Positions 19,654-28,123 of a DNA stretch of 64,000 bases are shown piece by piece. The notes beneath the pieces are model-generated. The model saw only the letters and a program-made list of their open reading frames with translations, ran no database searches and was not told where the DNA came from. The stretch is from Neisseria dumasiana (GTDB lineage: Bacteria; Pseudomonadota; Gammaproteobacteria; Burkholderiales; Neisseriaceae): NCBI RefSeq assembly GCF_022870885.1, contig NZ_CP091509.1:1178001-1242000 (forward strand). The letters are read 5' to 3'. The position numbers and the translations under genes were made by a program. Numbering within the stretch: the first letter of the stretch is position 1; the number at the start of each line of letters is the position of its first letter.

Positions 19654-20679
19654 ATGACTGCCGATTCTTTACCGCCGCGCCGCCTTTCCGTTGCGCCCAT
19701 GCTCGACTGGACGGATACCCACTACCGTTATCTTGCCCGCCAGATTACCCGCCATACTTGGCTGTATAGCGAAATGATCAATGCCGGCGCGATTATTCAC
19801 GGCGACCAAAACCGCTTTTTAACATTTAACGCAGGCGAGCAGCCGGTGGCCTTGCAACTGGGCGGCAGCGAGCCGTCTGACTTGGCCAAAGCCGCAAAAG
19901 CAGGAGAAGCTTACGGCTACAACGAAGTCAACTTAAACTGCGGTTGCCCCAGCCCGCGCGTACAAAAAGGCGCATTCGGCGCGTGCCTGATGAATGAAGT
20001 GGAGCTGGTGGCCGACTGCATCAAAGCCATGCAGGATGCGGTGCAGATTCCCGTTACGGTTAAGCACCGCATCGGCGTCGACCGCCAAACCGAATACCGC
20101 ACCGTGCAGGATTTTGTCGGCGCTTTATCGGATAAAACCGAGTGCACCACGTTTATCGTTCATGCCCGCAACGCTTGGTTGGACGGCTTGTCGCCGAAAG
20201 AAAACCGCGAAGTACCGCCGCTAAAATACGAATATGTGTACCAACTTAAGCGCGATTTTCCCGATTTGGAAATCATCATCAACGGCGGTATCACCACCAA
20301 CGAACAGATTGCCGAACATTTGAAGTATGTGGACGGCGTGATGGTGGGGCGCGAGGCCTATCATAACCCGATGGTTATGCGCGATTGGGATTCGCTGTTT
20401 TACGGCAGCCAAGAAGCCCCCATCGAATACGCCGATTTGGTGCATCGTCTGTACCGATACAGCCGCGACCGCGTTCAGGCCGGCGGAGGTGCTTTATTGC
20501 GGCACACCGTGCGCCATTATTTAGGCTTGATGCACGGTTTGAACAAAGCGCGTGTGTGGCGGAGAATGCTGTCGGATGCCGCTTTGCTGAAAGACAACGA
20601 CGGCAGCTTGATATTGCAGGCTTGGAAAGAAGTGGCCGAAGCAAACGGCTTGCCTTACGAAGCCGATGGGCCGTTGTGA
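19654..20679 (+). CDS. dusA: tRNA-dihydrouridine(20/20a) synthase DusA
   Basis: The 341-aa flavoprotein starts MTADSLPPRRLSVAPMLDWT (FMN-binding). NLNCGCPSPRVQKGAFGACL carries the catalytic Cys, and INGGITTNEQI and DGVMVGREAY bind phosphate. Features of the DusA subgroup (DWTDTHYRYLARQI, MVMRDWDSLFYG) separate it from DusB and DusC. Confidence 0.94.
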   Translation: MTADSLPPRRLSVAPMLDWTDTHYRYLARQITRHTWLYSEMINAGAIIHGDQNRFLTFNAGEQPVALQLGGSEPSDLAKAAKAGEAYGYNEVNLNCGCPSPRVQKGAFGACLMNEVELVADCIKAMQDAVQIPVTVKHRIGVDRQTEYRTVQDFVGALSDKTECTTFIVHARNAWLDGLSPKENREVPPLKYEYVYQLKRDFPDLEIIINGGITTNEQIAEHLKYVDGVMVGREAYHNPMVMRDWDSLFYGSQEAPIEYADLVHRLYRYSRDRVQAGGGALLRHTVRHYLGLMHGLNKARVWRRMLSDAALLKDNDGSLILQAWKEVAEANGLPYEADGPL

Positions 20680-20796
20680 GTGTTCAGACTGCCATCTATC
20701 GGAATCTACACTGAAGGCCGTCTGAAGCGCCCGTAATGCGTTTTTCAACACATGCTTCGATTGTTGAATAAAAACCGAAACGAAACAGGAAACAGC

Positions 20797-21528
20797 ATGA
20801 ACAGGCCGTCTGAACACCGTCCAGCCATTTTGATTGTCCGCCCCCCCTCGCAAGCCTCGGCGGATGCGGCCACACTTGAAGCACAAGGTTGGCGTGCCGT
20901 GCCGTTCAGCCCGATGCGGATTGAGCCGGATCACGAAGCCTTGCGGCATCTCAACCGGCAGTTTCACAACGCGGATGCCGTTTTCTGGGTGAGCCCCAGC
21001 GCGGTTGAAACCGCCGCGCCGCACATTGATTTTTCAGACGGCCTCTCCATACACATTACCGTGGGGCAGGGCAGCCGCCAAGCCTTAGCAAAGTTTTACC
21101 CTTATCACATCATCTGCCCGCAAGAAGGCAACGACAGCGAAGCCGTGTTGGCTTTACCGATATGGAATACGCTGAAACCCGGTGCGAAAATCCTGATCGT
21201 GCGTGGCCGAGGCGGGCGGGAATGGTTAAGAAACGCCTTGAATCAAAAAGGTTTTCAGGTAGAAGTGGCCGAAGTCTATTTCAGACGGCCTCTTACGCCC
21301 GATTGGCAGATATTGGCAGCCGAGCAGCCGCAAGCCGCATACGTTACCTCCGCCGAAATGGTTCGTTTATTGTTTGAGCAGGCACCGGATAGATTCGCCC
21401 AATTTCTGAGAACCTTGATATACTTCACCCATCATCCGCGTATTGCCGATGCTTTACGCGAAGCAGGTGTGCGCCGTATCAGGATGGTGCGGCGTGCAGA
21501 CGAATGTGTTGTACGGAGCGACGAATGA
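20797..21528 (+). CDS. hemD: Uroporphyrinogen-III synthase
   Basis: The 243-aa protein has the two-domain HemD pattern: ILIVRPPSQASADAATLEAQ at the N-terminus, WVSPSAVE, IHITVGQGSRQAL and YVTSAEMVRLLFE. It cyclises hydroxymethylbilane to uroporphyrinogen III. The ATG at 20797 is chosen because the upstream codons precede the conserved start. Three uptake sequences lie inside the coding region (about 20803, 21033 and 21280), encoding NRPSEH, FSDGL and FRRPL. It overlaps hemX by ATGA. Confidence 0.9.
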   Translation: MNRPSEHRPAILIVRPPSQASADAATLEAQGWRAVPFSPMRIEPDHEALRHLNRQFHNADAVFWVSPSAVETAAPHIDFSDGLSIHITVGQGSRQALAKFYPYHIICPQEGNDSEAVLALPIWNTLKPGAKILIVRGRGGREWLRNALNQKGFQVEVAEVYFRRPLTPDWQILAAEQPQAAYVTSAEMVRLLFEQAPDRFAQFLRTLIYFTHHPRIADALREAGVRRIRMVRRADECVVRSDE

Positions 21529-23072
21529 GCGAATCCAATTCAAACACCCCTCAAAACGAACTGCCCGAAAATGCGCCAGCGCAGGAGCAGTCCAAGCATT
21601 TACTGGTGGTATCGAAAGACGGCACGGTGAGGCCGTCTGAAACGGTTTCCGACGATGCCGCCGAGCCATCATCACAAAAAGAACCGACCGCCGCCGCGCA
21701 GATACCGTCCGAACCGAAAACCGGTTTCGCCGCAGCGGCTCCGAATAATCCCGAACCAGCAGGAAATTTTATGTCTGACCCCAAAAATAACCAACCCCTA
21801 GTCACCCCGGTGGTGGTAAAGCAATCATCAGGCCGGGCGGTAGCCGTTGTGGCACTGGCTTTCTCACTGCTGGCTTTGGGCGCGGGCGGCTTTTTGTTTG
21901 TGCAGGGCCAAAACCTGCTCAAAACACAAGAAATGGATTTCAACCAAAAAATAGACAAAGCCGCATTGGGCGAATCGCAAAACGCCGCGCTGCTGCAAGA
22001 AATTTTGCGTAAACAAAACAGCAACCAAAGCGTATTAGACCAAATCGTCGGCAACCAAAAACAAAATGCCGATAAAATCGCCGCCGCCAACAAAGCTTAT
22101 CAAGAATTGCTCAAAGGCCGTGCCGACTGGCTGGTGGACGAAACCGAAACCATGCTCAATATGGGTTCGCAGCAATTGCTGCTCACCGGTAATGTTCCCG
22201 CTGCGGTGAACGTGCTGGAAAACATCGAAAGCCGCTTAAGCCGCTTTGATCACCCCGAACTGCTGCCCATCAAGCAGGCCGTCAGCACCGATCTGACGGC
22301 TCTGAAAAACCGCCCTTATCTTGATGTTTCCGCCGTATCGTTGCGCCTCGACCGTTTGGAAACTGCCGTAGCCGGTTTGCCGCTGATGGTGGACGGCGCG
22401 CTGAAACCGGGTCAGAACGCCCAGCCCGAAACCGCACCGGCGGCCAATCTTTCTTGGTGGCAAAACGCTTGGCAGAAAACCGTTGCCGCGCTGAAAGGCA
22501 TGGTAGAAGTGCGCCGTTTGGATAACAACGACGCCATGCTGATTGCACCCGAACAAGTGTATTTCGTGCGCGAAAACCTGAGATTGCGCCTTTTGGATGC
22601 CCGCACCGCCTTGCTCCAACATAACGGCGAAGTGTATCTGAACGATTTGAACAATGCCGAAACCGCCGTCAAACAGTATTTCGACACCGCTTCTCCGGCC
22701 ACACAATCTTGGTTGCGCGAGCTGGGCGAATTGAAAGCTCTGGATTTGCGTTCCGTATCTGACGACGTGCTGAAAAACAGCTTGAATGCCGTGCGCAATT
22801 ATCAGGAAGTGGTGCGCCCGAGCCGTCCTTCCACGCTCCCCGAAGCCGCATCTGCACCCGCCGCTGTGCCTGAAGCGGCATCTGCTCCGGCAGCATCGGA
22901 TGCCGCAGAGAAAAAAGAAGAGGCCGCTTCTGCGCCTGTTGTCGCACCTTCTTCTCCCTCCACGTTGAGCCCGAAAAAAGAAGATGCGCCCACAAATGTG
23001 AAACCTTCGGCCGCGCCGCGTGAAAGCAAACCGGCTTCCGCTCCGGCTGTTGTGAAAGGGGAGCGGGCATGA
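21525..23072 (+). CDS. hemX: HemX-family membrane protein of the haem operon
   Basis: The 515-aa protein has a polar N-terminus (about residues 1-90) and one transmembrane segment at about 100-125 (VALAFSLLALGAGGFLFVQG). The large periplasmic alpha-helical domain follows (LVDETETMLNMGSQQLLLTG is typical of HemX). It ends with a low-complexity tail of Ala/Pro/Ser repeats (PEAASAPAAVPEAASAPAAS). HemX proteins are often called uroporphyrinogen-III methyltransferase, but they lack the SirA/CysG domain, and their role is thought to be organising haem synthesis with HemY. Start and stop overlap hemD and hemY. Confidence 0.9.
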   Translation: MSESNSNTPQNELPENAPAQEQSKHLLVVSKDGTVRPSETVSDDAAEPSSQKEPTAAAQIPSEPKTGFAAAAPNNPEPAGNFMSDPKNNQPLVTPVVVKQSSGRAVAVVALAFSLLALGAGGFLFVQGQNLLKTQEMDFNQKIDKAALGESQNAALLQEILRKQNSNQSVLDQIVGNQKQNADKIAAANKAYQELLKGRADWLVDETETMLNMGSQQLLLTGNVPAAVNVLENIESRLSRFDHPELLPIKQAVSTDLTALKNRPYLDVSAVSLRLDRLETAVAGLPLMVDGALKPGQNAQPETAPAANLSWWQNAWQKTVAALKGMVEVRRLDNNDAMLIAPEQVYFVRENLRLRLLDARTALLQHNGEVYLNDLNNAETAVKQYFDTASPATQSWLRELGELKALDLRSVSDDVLKNSLNAVRNYQEVVRPSRPSTLPEAASAPAAVPEAASAPAASDAAEKKEEAASAPVVAPSSPSTLSPKKEDAPTNVKPSAAPRESKPASAPAVVKGERA

Positions 23073-24295
23073 GAGGCTTGATTTGGATTATCGTTTTGTT
23101 CGCCGTAGCCGTAGGCTTGGCGATTGCGGCAGGTTTATACAGCGGTAATGTGTATGTGGTGGTAGAGCAAACCATGCTGCGCATCAACCTGCATGCCTTT
23201 ATTATCGGTTTGATTGCCCTTGTGGTGGTGCTTTACCTGCTGGTGCGCCTGATTGCCGGCATTCTCAATGTGCCCGGGCGTATGCAGCGTTTCGGTGTGG
23301 CGCGCAAAGGCCGTCAGGCTGCGACTGCTTTGAACAATGCCGGATTGGCGTTTTTTGAAGGCAAGTTCCAAAAAGCCGAACAGGAAGCGGCTAAGGTATT
23401 GGCCAATAAAGAAGCGGGCGACAACCGCACCTTGGCTTTGATGCTTGGCGCACATGCCGCCGACCAGATGGACGATACCGCCCTGCGCGACCGTTATTTG
23501 CAGGACATCGAAAGCCTGCCTGCCAAGCAGCAGCTTTCGCGTTATCTGTTGCTGGCGGAATCGGCATTGACCCGCCGCGATTATCCGGCTGCCGAAAACC
23601 ACTTGGCGGCTGCGGCACAAATCAACCCCAGCCTGACCCGTTTGGTGCGTTTGCAGTTGCGTTATGCTTTCGATAAAGGCAATGCGTTGGATGTGTTGGA
23701 CAAATCGGAGAAACTGGTTAAGGCCGGTGCGATCAGCGATTATGAATCCGACCAATACCACAGTTGGGCATACCGCCGCCTGTTGGCGTTGGTTTCGGAT
23801 GCCGGCGGCTTGAAAGCCTGTTTGAAACGTATTCCCGATCATCTCAAATCGGGCGAGTTAAGCGTGGCCATTGCCGAGAAATATCAGCGTTTGGGCCTGT
23901 ATCAACAAGCCGTAAAATGGGTGGCGGATCATTATCCGAAAACCCGTCAAATCGAATTGCTTGAGCCGTTTGTGGAGAGCGTGCGCTTTTTGAGCGATAA
24001 AGAGCAGCGCAAAGCCATTGATGTTGCAGACGGCTGGCTGAAAGACCATCCCGACAATGCCGTATTACTGATGCATTTGGGGCAGCTGGCACACGACAAG
24101 CAACTGTGGGGCAAGGCGCAAAGTTATTTGGAGGCCAGTATCGCACTCAGCCCCGAAGTGCCCGCCCGCCTTGCTTTGGCTAAAGTGTTTGAAGAAACCG
24201 AACAGCCTCAAAAAGCCGAATTGCAGCGTAAGCTGGTGTTGGAAGCCGTTGCACGGGACGAAGAAGAAAACCTGTTGCCGGTAGAAGTCCGTTAA
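23069..24295 (+). CDS. hemY: Haem biosynthesis TPR membrane protein HemY
   Basis: The 408-aa protein has two N-terminal transmembrane segments (about 1-22 and 40-62) and a cytoplasmic array of TPR helices, ending with a recognisable repeat (AVLLMHLGQLAHDKQLWGKA). This is the proteobacterial HemY-N family, not protoporphyrinogen oxidase HemY of Gram-positives. It is the last gene of hemD-hemX-hemY, followed by a DUS hairpin. Confidence 0.92.
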   Translation: MRGLIWIIVLFAVAVGLAIAAGLYSGNVYVVVEQTMLRINLHAFIIGLIALVVVLYLLVRLIAGILNVPGRMQRFGVARKGRQAATALNNAGLAFFEGKFQKAEQEAAKVLANKEAGDNRTLALMLGAHAADQMDDTALRDRYLQDIESLPAKQQLSRYLLLAESALTRRDYPAAENHLAAAAQINPSLTRLVRLQLRYAFDKGNALDVLDKSEKLVKAGAISDYESDQYHSWAYRRLLALVSDAGGLKACLKRIPDHLKSGELSVAIAEKYQRLGLYQQAVKWVADHYPKTRQIELLEPFVESVRFLSDKEQRKAIDVADGWLKDHPDNAVLLMHLGQLAHDKQLWGKAQSYLEASIALSPEVPARLALAKVFEETEQPQKAELQRKLVLEAVARDEEENLLPVEVR

Positions 24296-24314
24296 AGGCG
24301 ATACCCGCTTCAGT

Positions 24315-24352
24315 AAGAGGCCGTCTGAAAAAAGTCTTTCAGACGGCCTCTT
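24315..24352 (+). terminator. Inverted DUS hairpin after hemY
   Basis: Stem AAGAGGCCGTCTGAAA with its complement, 20 bp after the hemY stop. Confidence 0.7.
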
Positions 24353-24424
24353 GATAGGAAAAAACTGGCGCCGAACATATTATTTATCTGTTGCGGCAGC
24401 AAATTTATATTAACGAGACCGAAC

Positions 24425-25486
24425 ATGAACAATCTGAAAAACGATACTTTTCTGCGCGCTTTACTCAAGCAGCCTGTCGAATACACACCGATTTGGATGA
24501 TGCGTCAGGCAGGCCGCTATCTGCCCGAATACAAAGCCACCCGCGCCCGCGCCGGCAGTTTTCTGGATTTGTGCAAAAACACCGAATTGGCCACCGAAGT
24601 AACCATTCAGCCGCTGGAACGCTTTAATTTGGACGCGGCGATTCTGTTTTCCGACATCTTAACCGTGCCCGATGCCATGGGCTTGGGTTTGTATTTTGCC
24701 GAGGGCGAAGGCCCCAAATTCGAGCGGGCTTTGCAGCATGAGGCCGACATCGCCAAACTGGACGTACCCGATATGGGCAAGCTGCAATATGTGTTTGATG
24801 CCGTTACTTCCATCCGCAAAGCCTTAGACGGCCGCGTGCCTTTAATCGGCTTTTCCGGCAGCCCGTTCACGCTGGCCTGCTATATGGTGGAAGGCGGCAG
24901 CAGCAAAGAATTCCGCACCATCAAAACCATGATGTATTCGCGCCCCGATTTGCTGCACAAGATTTTGGACGTTAACGCCCAAGCCGTAACCGCTTATTTG
25001 AATGCCCAAATCGATGCGGGCGCGCAGGCGGTGCAGATTTTCGATACATGGGGCGGCGTGTTGAGCGATGCGGCGTTTGAAGCCTTCAGCCTGCGTTATA
25101 TGAAGCAGATTGTCGGCGGTTTGAAACGAGAAAGCGAAGGCCGCCGCGTGCCGGTGATTGTTTTTACCAAAGGCGGCGGTTTGTGGCTGGAAAAAATGGC
25201 CGACACCGGTGCCGATGCCCTCGGTTTGGATTGGACATGCAACATCGGCGAAGCCCGCAAGCGCGTAGGCGGTAAAGTGGCGCTGCAAGGCAATTTCGAC
25301 CCCTTTGCGCTGTTCGGCACACCCGACAGCATCCGCGAAGAAGCCGCGCGTATTTTGGCAGCCTACGGCCACGGCAGCGGCCATGTGTTCAATCTCGGCC
25401 ACGGCATCAACCAACATGCCGACCCCGAACACGCCAAGTTGCTGGTGGATACGGTGCATGAATTGTCAAGGCAATACCATCGTTGA
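24425..25486 (+). CDS. hemE: Uroporphyrinogen decarboxylase
   Basis: The 353-aa full-length enzyme has the N-terminal signature [18 protein letters not shown] (here [20 protein letters not shown]), [19 protein letters not shown], and the conserved FDTWGG and GNFDP segments. It converts uroporphyrinogen III to coproporphyrinogen III. It lies 130 bp after hemY behind a terminator, so it probably has its own promoter while sharing the pathway with hemD. Confidence 0.97.
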   Translation: MNNLKNDTFLRALLKQPVEYTPIWMMRQAGRYLPEYKATRARAGSFLDLCKNTELATEVTIQPLERFNLDAAILFSDILTVPDAMGLGLYFAEGEGPKFERALQHEADIAKLDVPDMGKLQYVFDAVTSIRKALDGRVPLIGFSGSPFTLACYMVEGGSSKEFRTIKTMMYSRPDLLHKILDVNAQAVTAYLNAQIDAGAQAVQIFDTWGGVLSDAAFEAFSLRYMKQIVGGLKRESEGRRVPVIVFTKGGGLWLEKMADTGADALGLDWTCNIGEARKRVGGKVALQGNFDPFALFGTPDSIREEAARILAAYGHGSGHVFNLGHGINQHADPEHAKLLVDTVHELSRQYHR

Positions 25487-25502
25487 TCCGTATTTGAAAT
25501 GG

Positions 25503-25544
25503 CATTGAGGCCGTCTGAAAAACTGTTTTCAGACGGCCTCAATG
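25503..25544. terminator. DUS hairpin between convergent hemE and gloB
   Basis: An extended palindrome (CATTGAGGCCGTCTGAAA arms), probably working for both genes. Confidence 0.7.
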
Positions 25545-25581
25545 TGAATGGGCAAAGACCATATTTGTTATAAAACCAATA

Positions 25582-26331
25582 TCAAAAACGGTTTTTCAGC
25601 TCCCTCATTGCAGCAAATATCGCCACTTCGTCTTGGCTGTTGATGCCGCTGAGGGCGCGAATCCGCCCGGCGGTTTCTGTGCGGCCGGTGCGTAAAAAGG
25701 GATTGATGTTGCGTTCCCGCGCAAGGCTGACCGGCAGTGTCGGAATATACCGGGCTTCATTAAGGGCCGTCTGAATATCGGCATTGTCCGGTTCGATATG
25801 GGCGGCAAAACGCAGATTGGATGCTGTGTATTCGTGGGCCGGATAAAACAGCGTGTGCTCGGGCAGGCTGTTGTAGCGCTGTAACGAAGCGAACAGCTGT
25901 GCTGCCGTGCCGGTAAATACGCGACCGCAACCTGCTGAAAACAAAGTGTCTCCGCAAAAAACGTGGAGGCCGTCTGAAATATGCAAAACATAACTCAGAT
26001 GCGTGTCGGTATGCCCGGGTGTGGCCCATACGTCAACCGTGTTGCCGCCGAATGACAATTGCGAGCCTTCGTTCACATGGATATCGGCATCGGTAATGTC
26101 GCGGTTGCCGTAAACCGTACATTCGGGAAACGCCTGCTTGAGCGCGGCAATGCCGCCGGTGTGGTCGTTGTGGTGATGGGTAATCCACATTTGGCTAAGC
26201 GTCAGCCGGTGCTGTTTGAGATAAGCCAGCACGCCATCTGCTGCGCCGGGGTCGATGCAGACGGCTTCGTTTTGATGTTTGACGAGCCAAATATAGTTAT
26301 CGCAAAAGGCGGGAATAGGGTGGATGTTCAT
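25582..26331 (-). CDS. gloB: Hydroxyacylglutathione hydrolase (glyoxalase II)
   Basis: The 249-aa metallo-beta-lactamase-fold enzyme has the binuclear metal motif THHHNDHTGG, the second ligand region ATPGHTDTHLSY, and CGDTLFSAGCGR followed by YPAHEYT. It hydrolyses S-D-lactoylglutathione to D-lactate. The ATG at 26331 (MNIHPIPAFCDNYIWL) matches family starts; the open frame continues 56 codons upstream through what looks like repeat DNA and is not expected to be translated. Confidence 0.93.
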   Translation of the reverse strand: MNIHPIPAFCDNYIWLVKHQNEAVCIDPGAADGVLAYLKQHRLTLSQMWITHHHNDHTGGIAALKQAFPECTVYGNRDITDADIHVNEGSQLSFGGNTVDVWATPGHTDTHLSYVLHISDGLHVFCGDTLFSAGCGRVFTGTAAQLFASLQRYNSLPEHTLFYPAHEYTASNLRFAAHIEPDNADIQTALNEARYIPTLPVSLARERNINPFLRTGRTETAGRIRALSGINSQDEVAIFAAMRELKNRF

Positions 26332-26467
26332 TGGTTTGTTTCCTGAAATATCGCAAATAAACTTAACCTGCTGCGTTGCTGCTACGCCTTGAACGGCATC
26401 TACACCGGCGGTTTTGCAGAGGTTTCTTAAAGTCTTCTCAAAGTCTATTGTATTTCGCTCATAAGAA
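26332..26467. other. Repeat-like spacer upstream of gloB
   Basis: This stretch stays open in the gloB frame, but the encoded peptide resembles no protein start. It contains TTTTGCAGAGGTTTC (26412-26426), a degenerate copy of the IS5-type end at 60759-60773, and TATCGCAAATAAACTT, a motif that recurs near 35.2 and 48.9 kb. Probably decayed mobile or repeat DNA. Confidence 0.35.
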
Positions 26468-26516
26468 AACCGCACCTTAATGGGTTGGCTGATGCCCAAC
26501 TTTTGGGGTGCGGTTT
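26466..26516 (-). terminator. Intrinsic terminator after the iron alcohol dehydrogenase
   Basis: Stem AAACCGCACC/GGTGCGGTTT with an inner GTTGG/CCAAC helix, followed on the minus strand by T residues. Confidence 0.7.
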
Positions 26517-26560
26517 ATATTTTTCAGACGGCCTTAGATTCAAATCGGCATTGAATGAAA

Positions 26561-27706
26561 TCAGGCGGGGTCAAATGCTGCTTCGAAGATGCCGACAATC
26601 TGCTCTTTGTTGGCTTGAATCGGGTTGGTGAAGCCGCAAACGTCTTTCAACGCATTGTCGGCCAGTACGCCGAAATCTTCTTTTTTCACGCCCAATTCTT
26701 TCAAAGATTTGGGGATGCCGACAATACGGGCCAGTTTGGTAATCGCGTCGATGACGTCCAAGCCTTTCAAATCGTCGTTGTTTTTGCTTAAGATGGTGCC
26801 GATTTCATCCAAACGCTCTTTGGCGGCCTGTTGGTTGAAACGTTCAACGTGGGGCAGCAGTAGCGCGTTGCAGACGCCGTGCGGCAAATCGTAGAAGCCG
26901 CCCAATTGGTGTGCCATTGCGTGAACGTAACCCAATGAAGCGTTATTGAACGCCATGCCCGCCAAGAATTGCGCATAAGCCATTTTTTCGCGCGCTTCTT
27001 TGTTTTTCGGCTCTTTGACGGCGGTCGGCAGATAACGTGCAATCAGTTCGATGGCTTTAACCGCGCAGGCATCGGTAATCGGAGAGGCAATGGTAGAAAC
27101 ATAGGCTTCTACGGCATGGGTTAAGGCATCCATACCCGTGGCCGCAGTGAGCGGGGCGGGCATGCCTTCCATTAACGAAGGATCGTTTACCGACAGCAGC
27201 GGCGTAACATGTTTATCGACAATCGCCATTTTTACATGACGGGTTTCGTCGGTAATAATAGTGAATCGAGTCATCTCAGAAGCCGTACCGGCAGTAGTGT
27301 TCACGGCAACCAGCGGCAATTGGGGTTTCTTGGATTTGTCCAAGCCTTCGTAGTCTTCGATTTTTCCGCCGTTGGTGGCCACAATGGCTACCGCTTTGGC
27401 GCAGTCATGTGAAGAACCGCCGCCTAAAGATACGATGAAATCCGCGCCTGCGGCTTTCAAGGCAGCCAAACCGTCGTTCACGTTGGTTACGGTCGGGTTC
27501 GGCTGAACTTTGTCAAATACCGCGTAATCAATATTTTTTTCTTTTAACAAGCCGCCGATTTTGTCGGCAACGCCCATTTTGCTCAAACCGCCGTCGGTAA
27601 CGATCAATGCTTTTTTCAACCCTAAAGCGGTAATAACATTCATCGCTTCAGACAAAGCATTTTCACCTAAAATGTTTTGAACGGGCATGAAGAATTGTGT
27701 AGCCAT
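26561..27706 (-). CDS. Iron-containing (group III) alcohol dehydrogenase
   Basis: The 381-aa protein starts [18 protein letters not shown], preceded by a good ribosome-binding site (AAGGAGC). It has the NAD-binding [11 protein letters not shown] motif and the metal-binding region [20 protein letters not shown], whose His residues coordinate iron. It most resembles the AdhB/YiaY/FucO group, which interconverts short alcohols and aldehydes with NAD(H). The in-frame ATG 39 codons upstream is unlikely to be used because it precedes the ribosome-binding site. Confidence 0.9.
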   Translation of the reverse strand: MATQFFMPVQNILGENALSEAMNVITALGLKKALIVTDGGLSKMGVADKIGGLLKEKNIDYAVFDKVQPNPTVTNVNDGLAALKAAGADFIVSLGGGSSHDCAKAVAIVATNGGKIEDYEGLDKSKKPQLPLVAVNTTAGTASEMTRFTIITDETRHVKMAIVDKHVTPLLSVNDPSLMEGMPAPLTAATGMDALTHAVEAYVSTIASPITDACAVKAIELIARYLPTAVKEPKNKEAREKMAYAQFLAGMAFNNASLGYVHAMAHQLGGFYDLPHGVCNALLLPHVERFNQQAAKERLDEIGTILSKNNDDLKGLDVIDAITKLARIVGIPKSLKELGVKKEDFGVLADNALKDVCGFTNPIQANKEQIVGIFEAAFDPA

Positions 27707-28061
27707 AGCTTTGCTCCTTGTAGTTGTGTTATTTGAAATAAATGGATCAATGCCGTGATGATTTTTTATAAATAAGCATTGATGTGTTGAAATTGCCACA
27801 AGGCAGGCAATACTGCAATGCAAATTTGCCTTGATTGACGTTATTTTTATATTTCTCCGCTTATTTAAAACAAATAGACTGCTATTTTTAACGTAAATTA
27901 AAAGAAGGGCTGGATGGTGTTTGCTGTTTTTGGGCGGTAAATATTTTCCTAAACGGAAGCATCAAATACTTGGGATATATAATGCCTGCCCGAAAAAAAG
28001 TCTTTCTGGGGAGCTTGGTATATGGGAAGAGGGGTCACTTTGGGTTGCAGATATTTATGAT
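27707..28061. other. Gene-free region between adh and clpB terminator
   Basis: About 355 bp with no convincing ORF. The part nearest adh is AT-rich and presumably carries its promoter; I found no clear -35/-10 pair or a full FNR or NmlR operator. The part near clpB has no recognisable element. Confidence 0.4.
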
Positions 28062-28094
28062 TGAGGCCGTCTGAAAAATTTTCAGACGGCCTCA
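28062..28094 (-). terminator. Inverted DUS hairpin after clpB
   Basis: Stem TGAGGCCGTCTGAAAA with its complement, 30 bp beyond the clpB stop. Confidence 0.7.
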
Positions 28095-28123
28095 GTCATA
28101 GCGGTTGCTACGGTTTAGCTTAA

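Noticed and set aside
26332..26499. N-terminal extension of gloB by 56 codons
   Set aside because: The extension resembles repeat DNA and the family start is the ATG at 26331.
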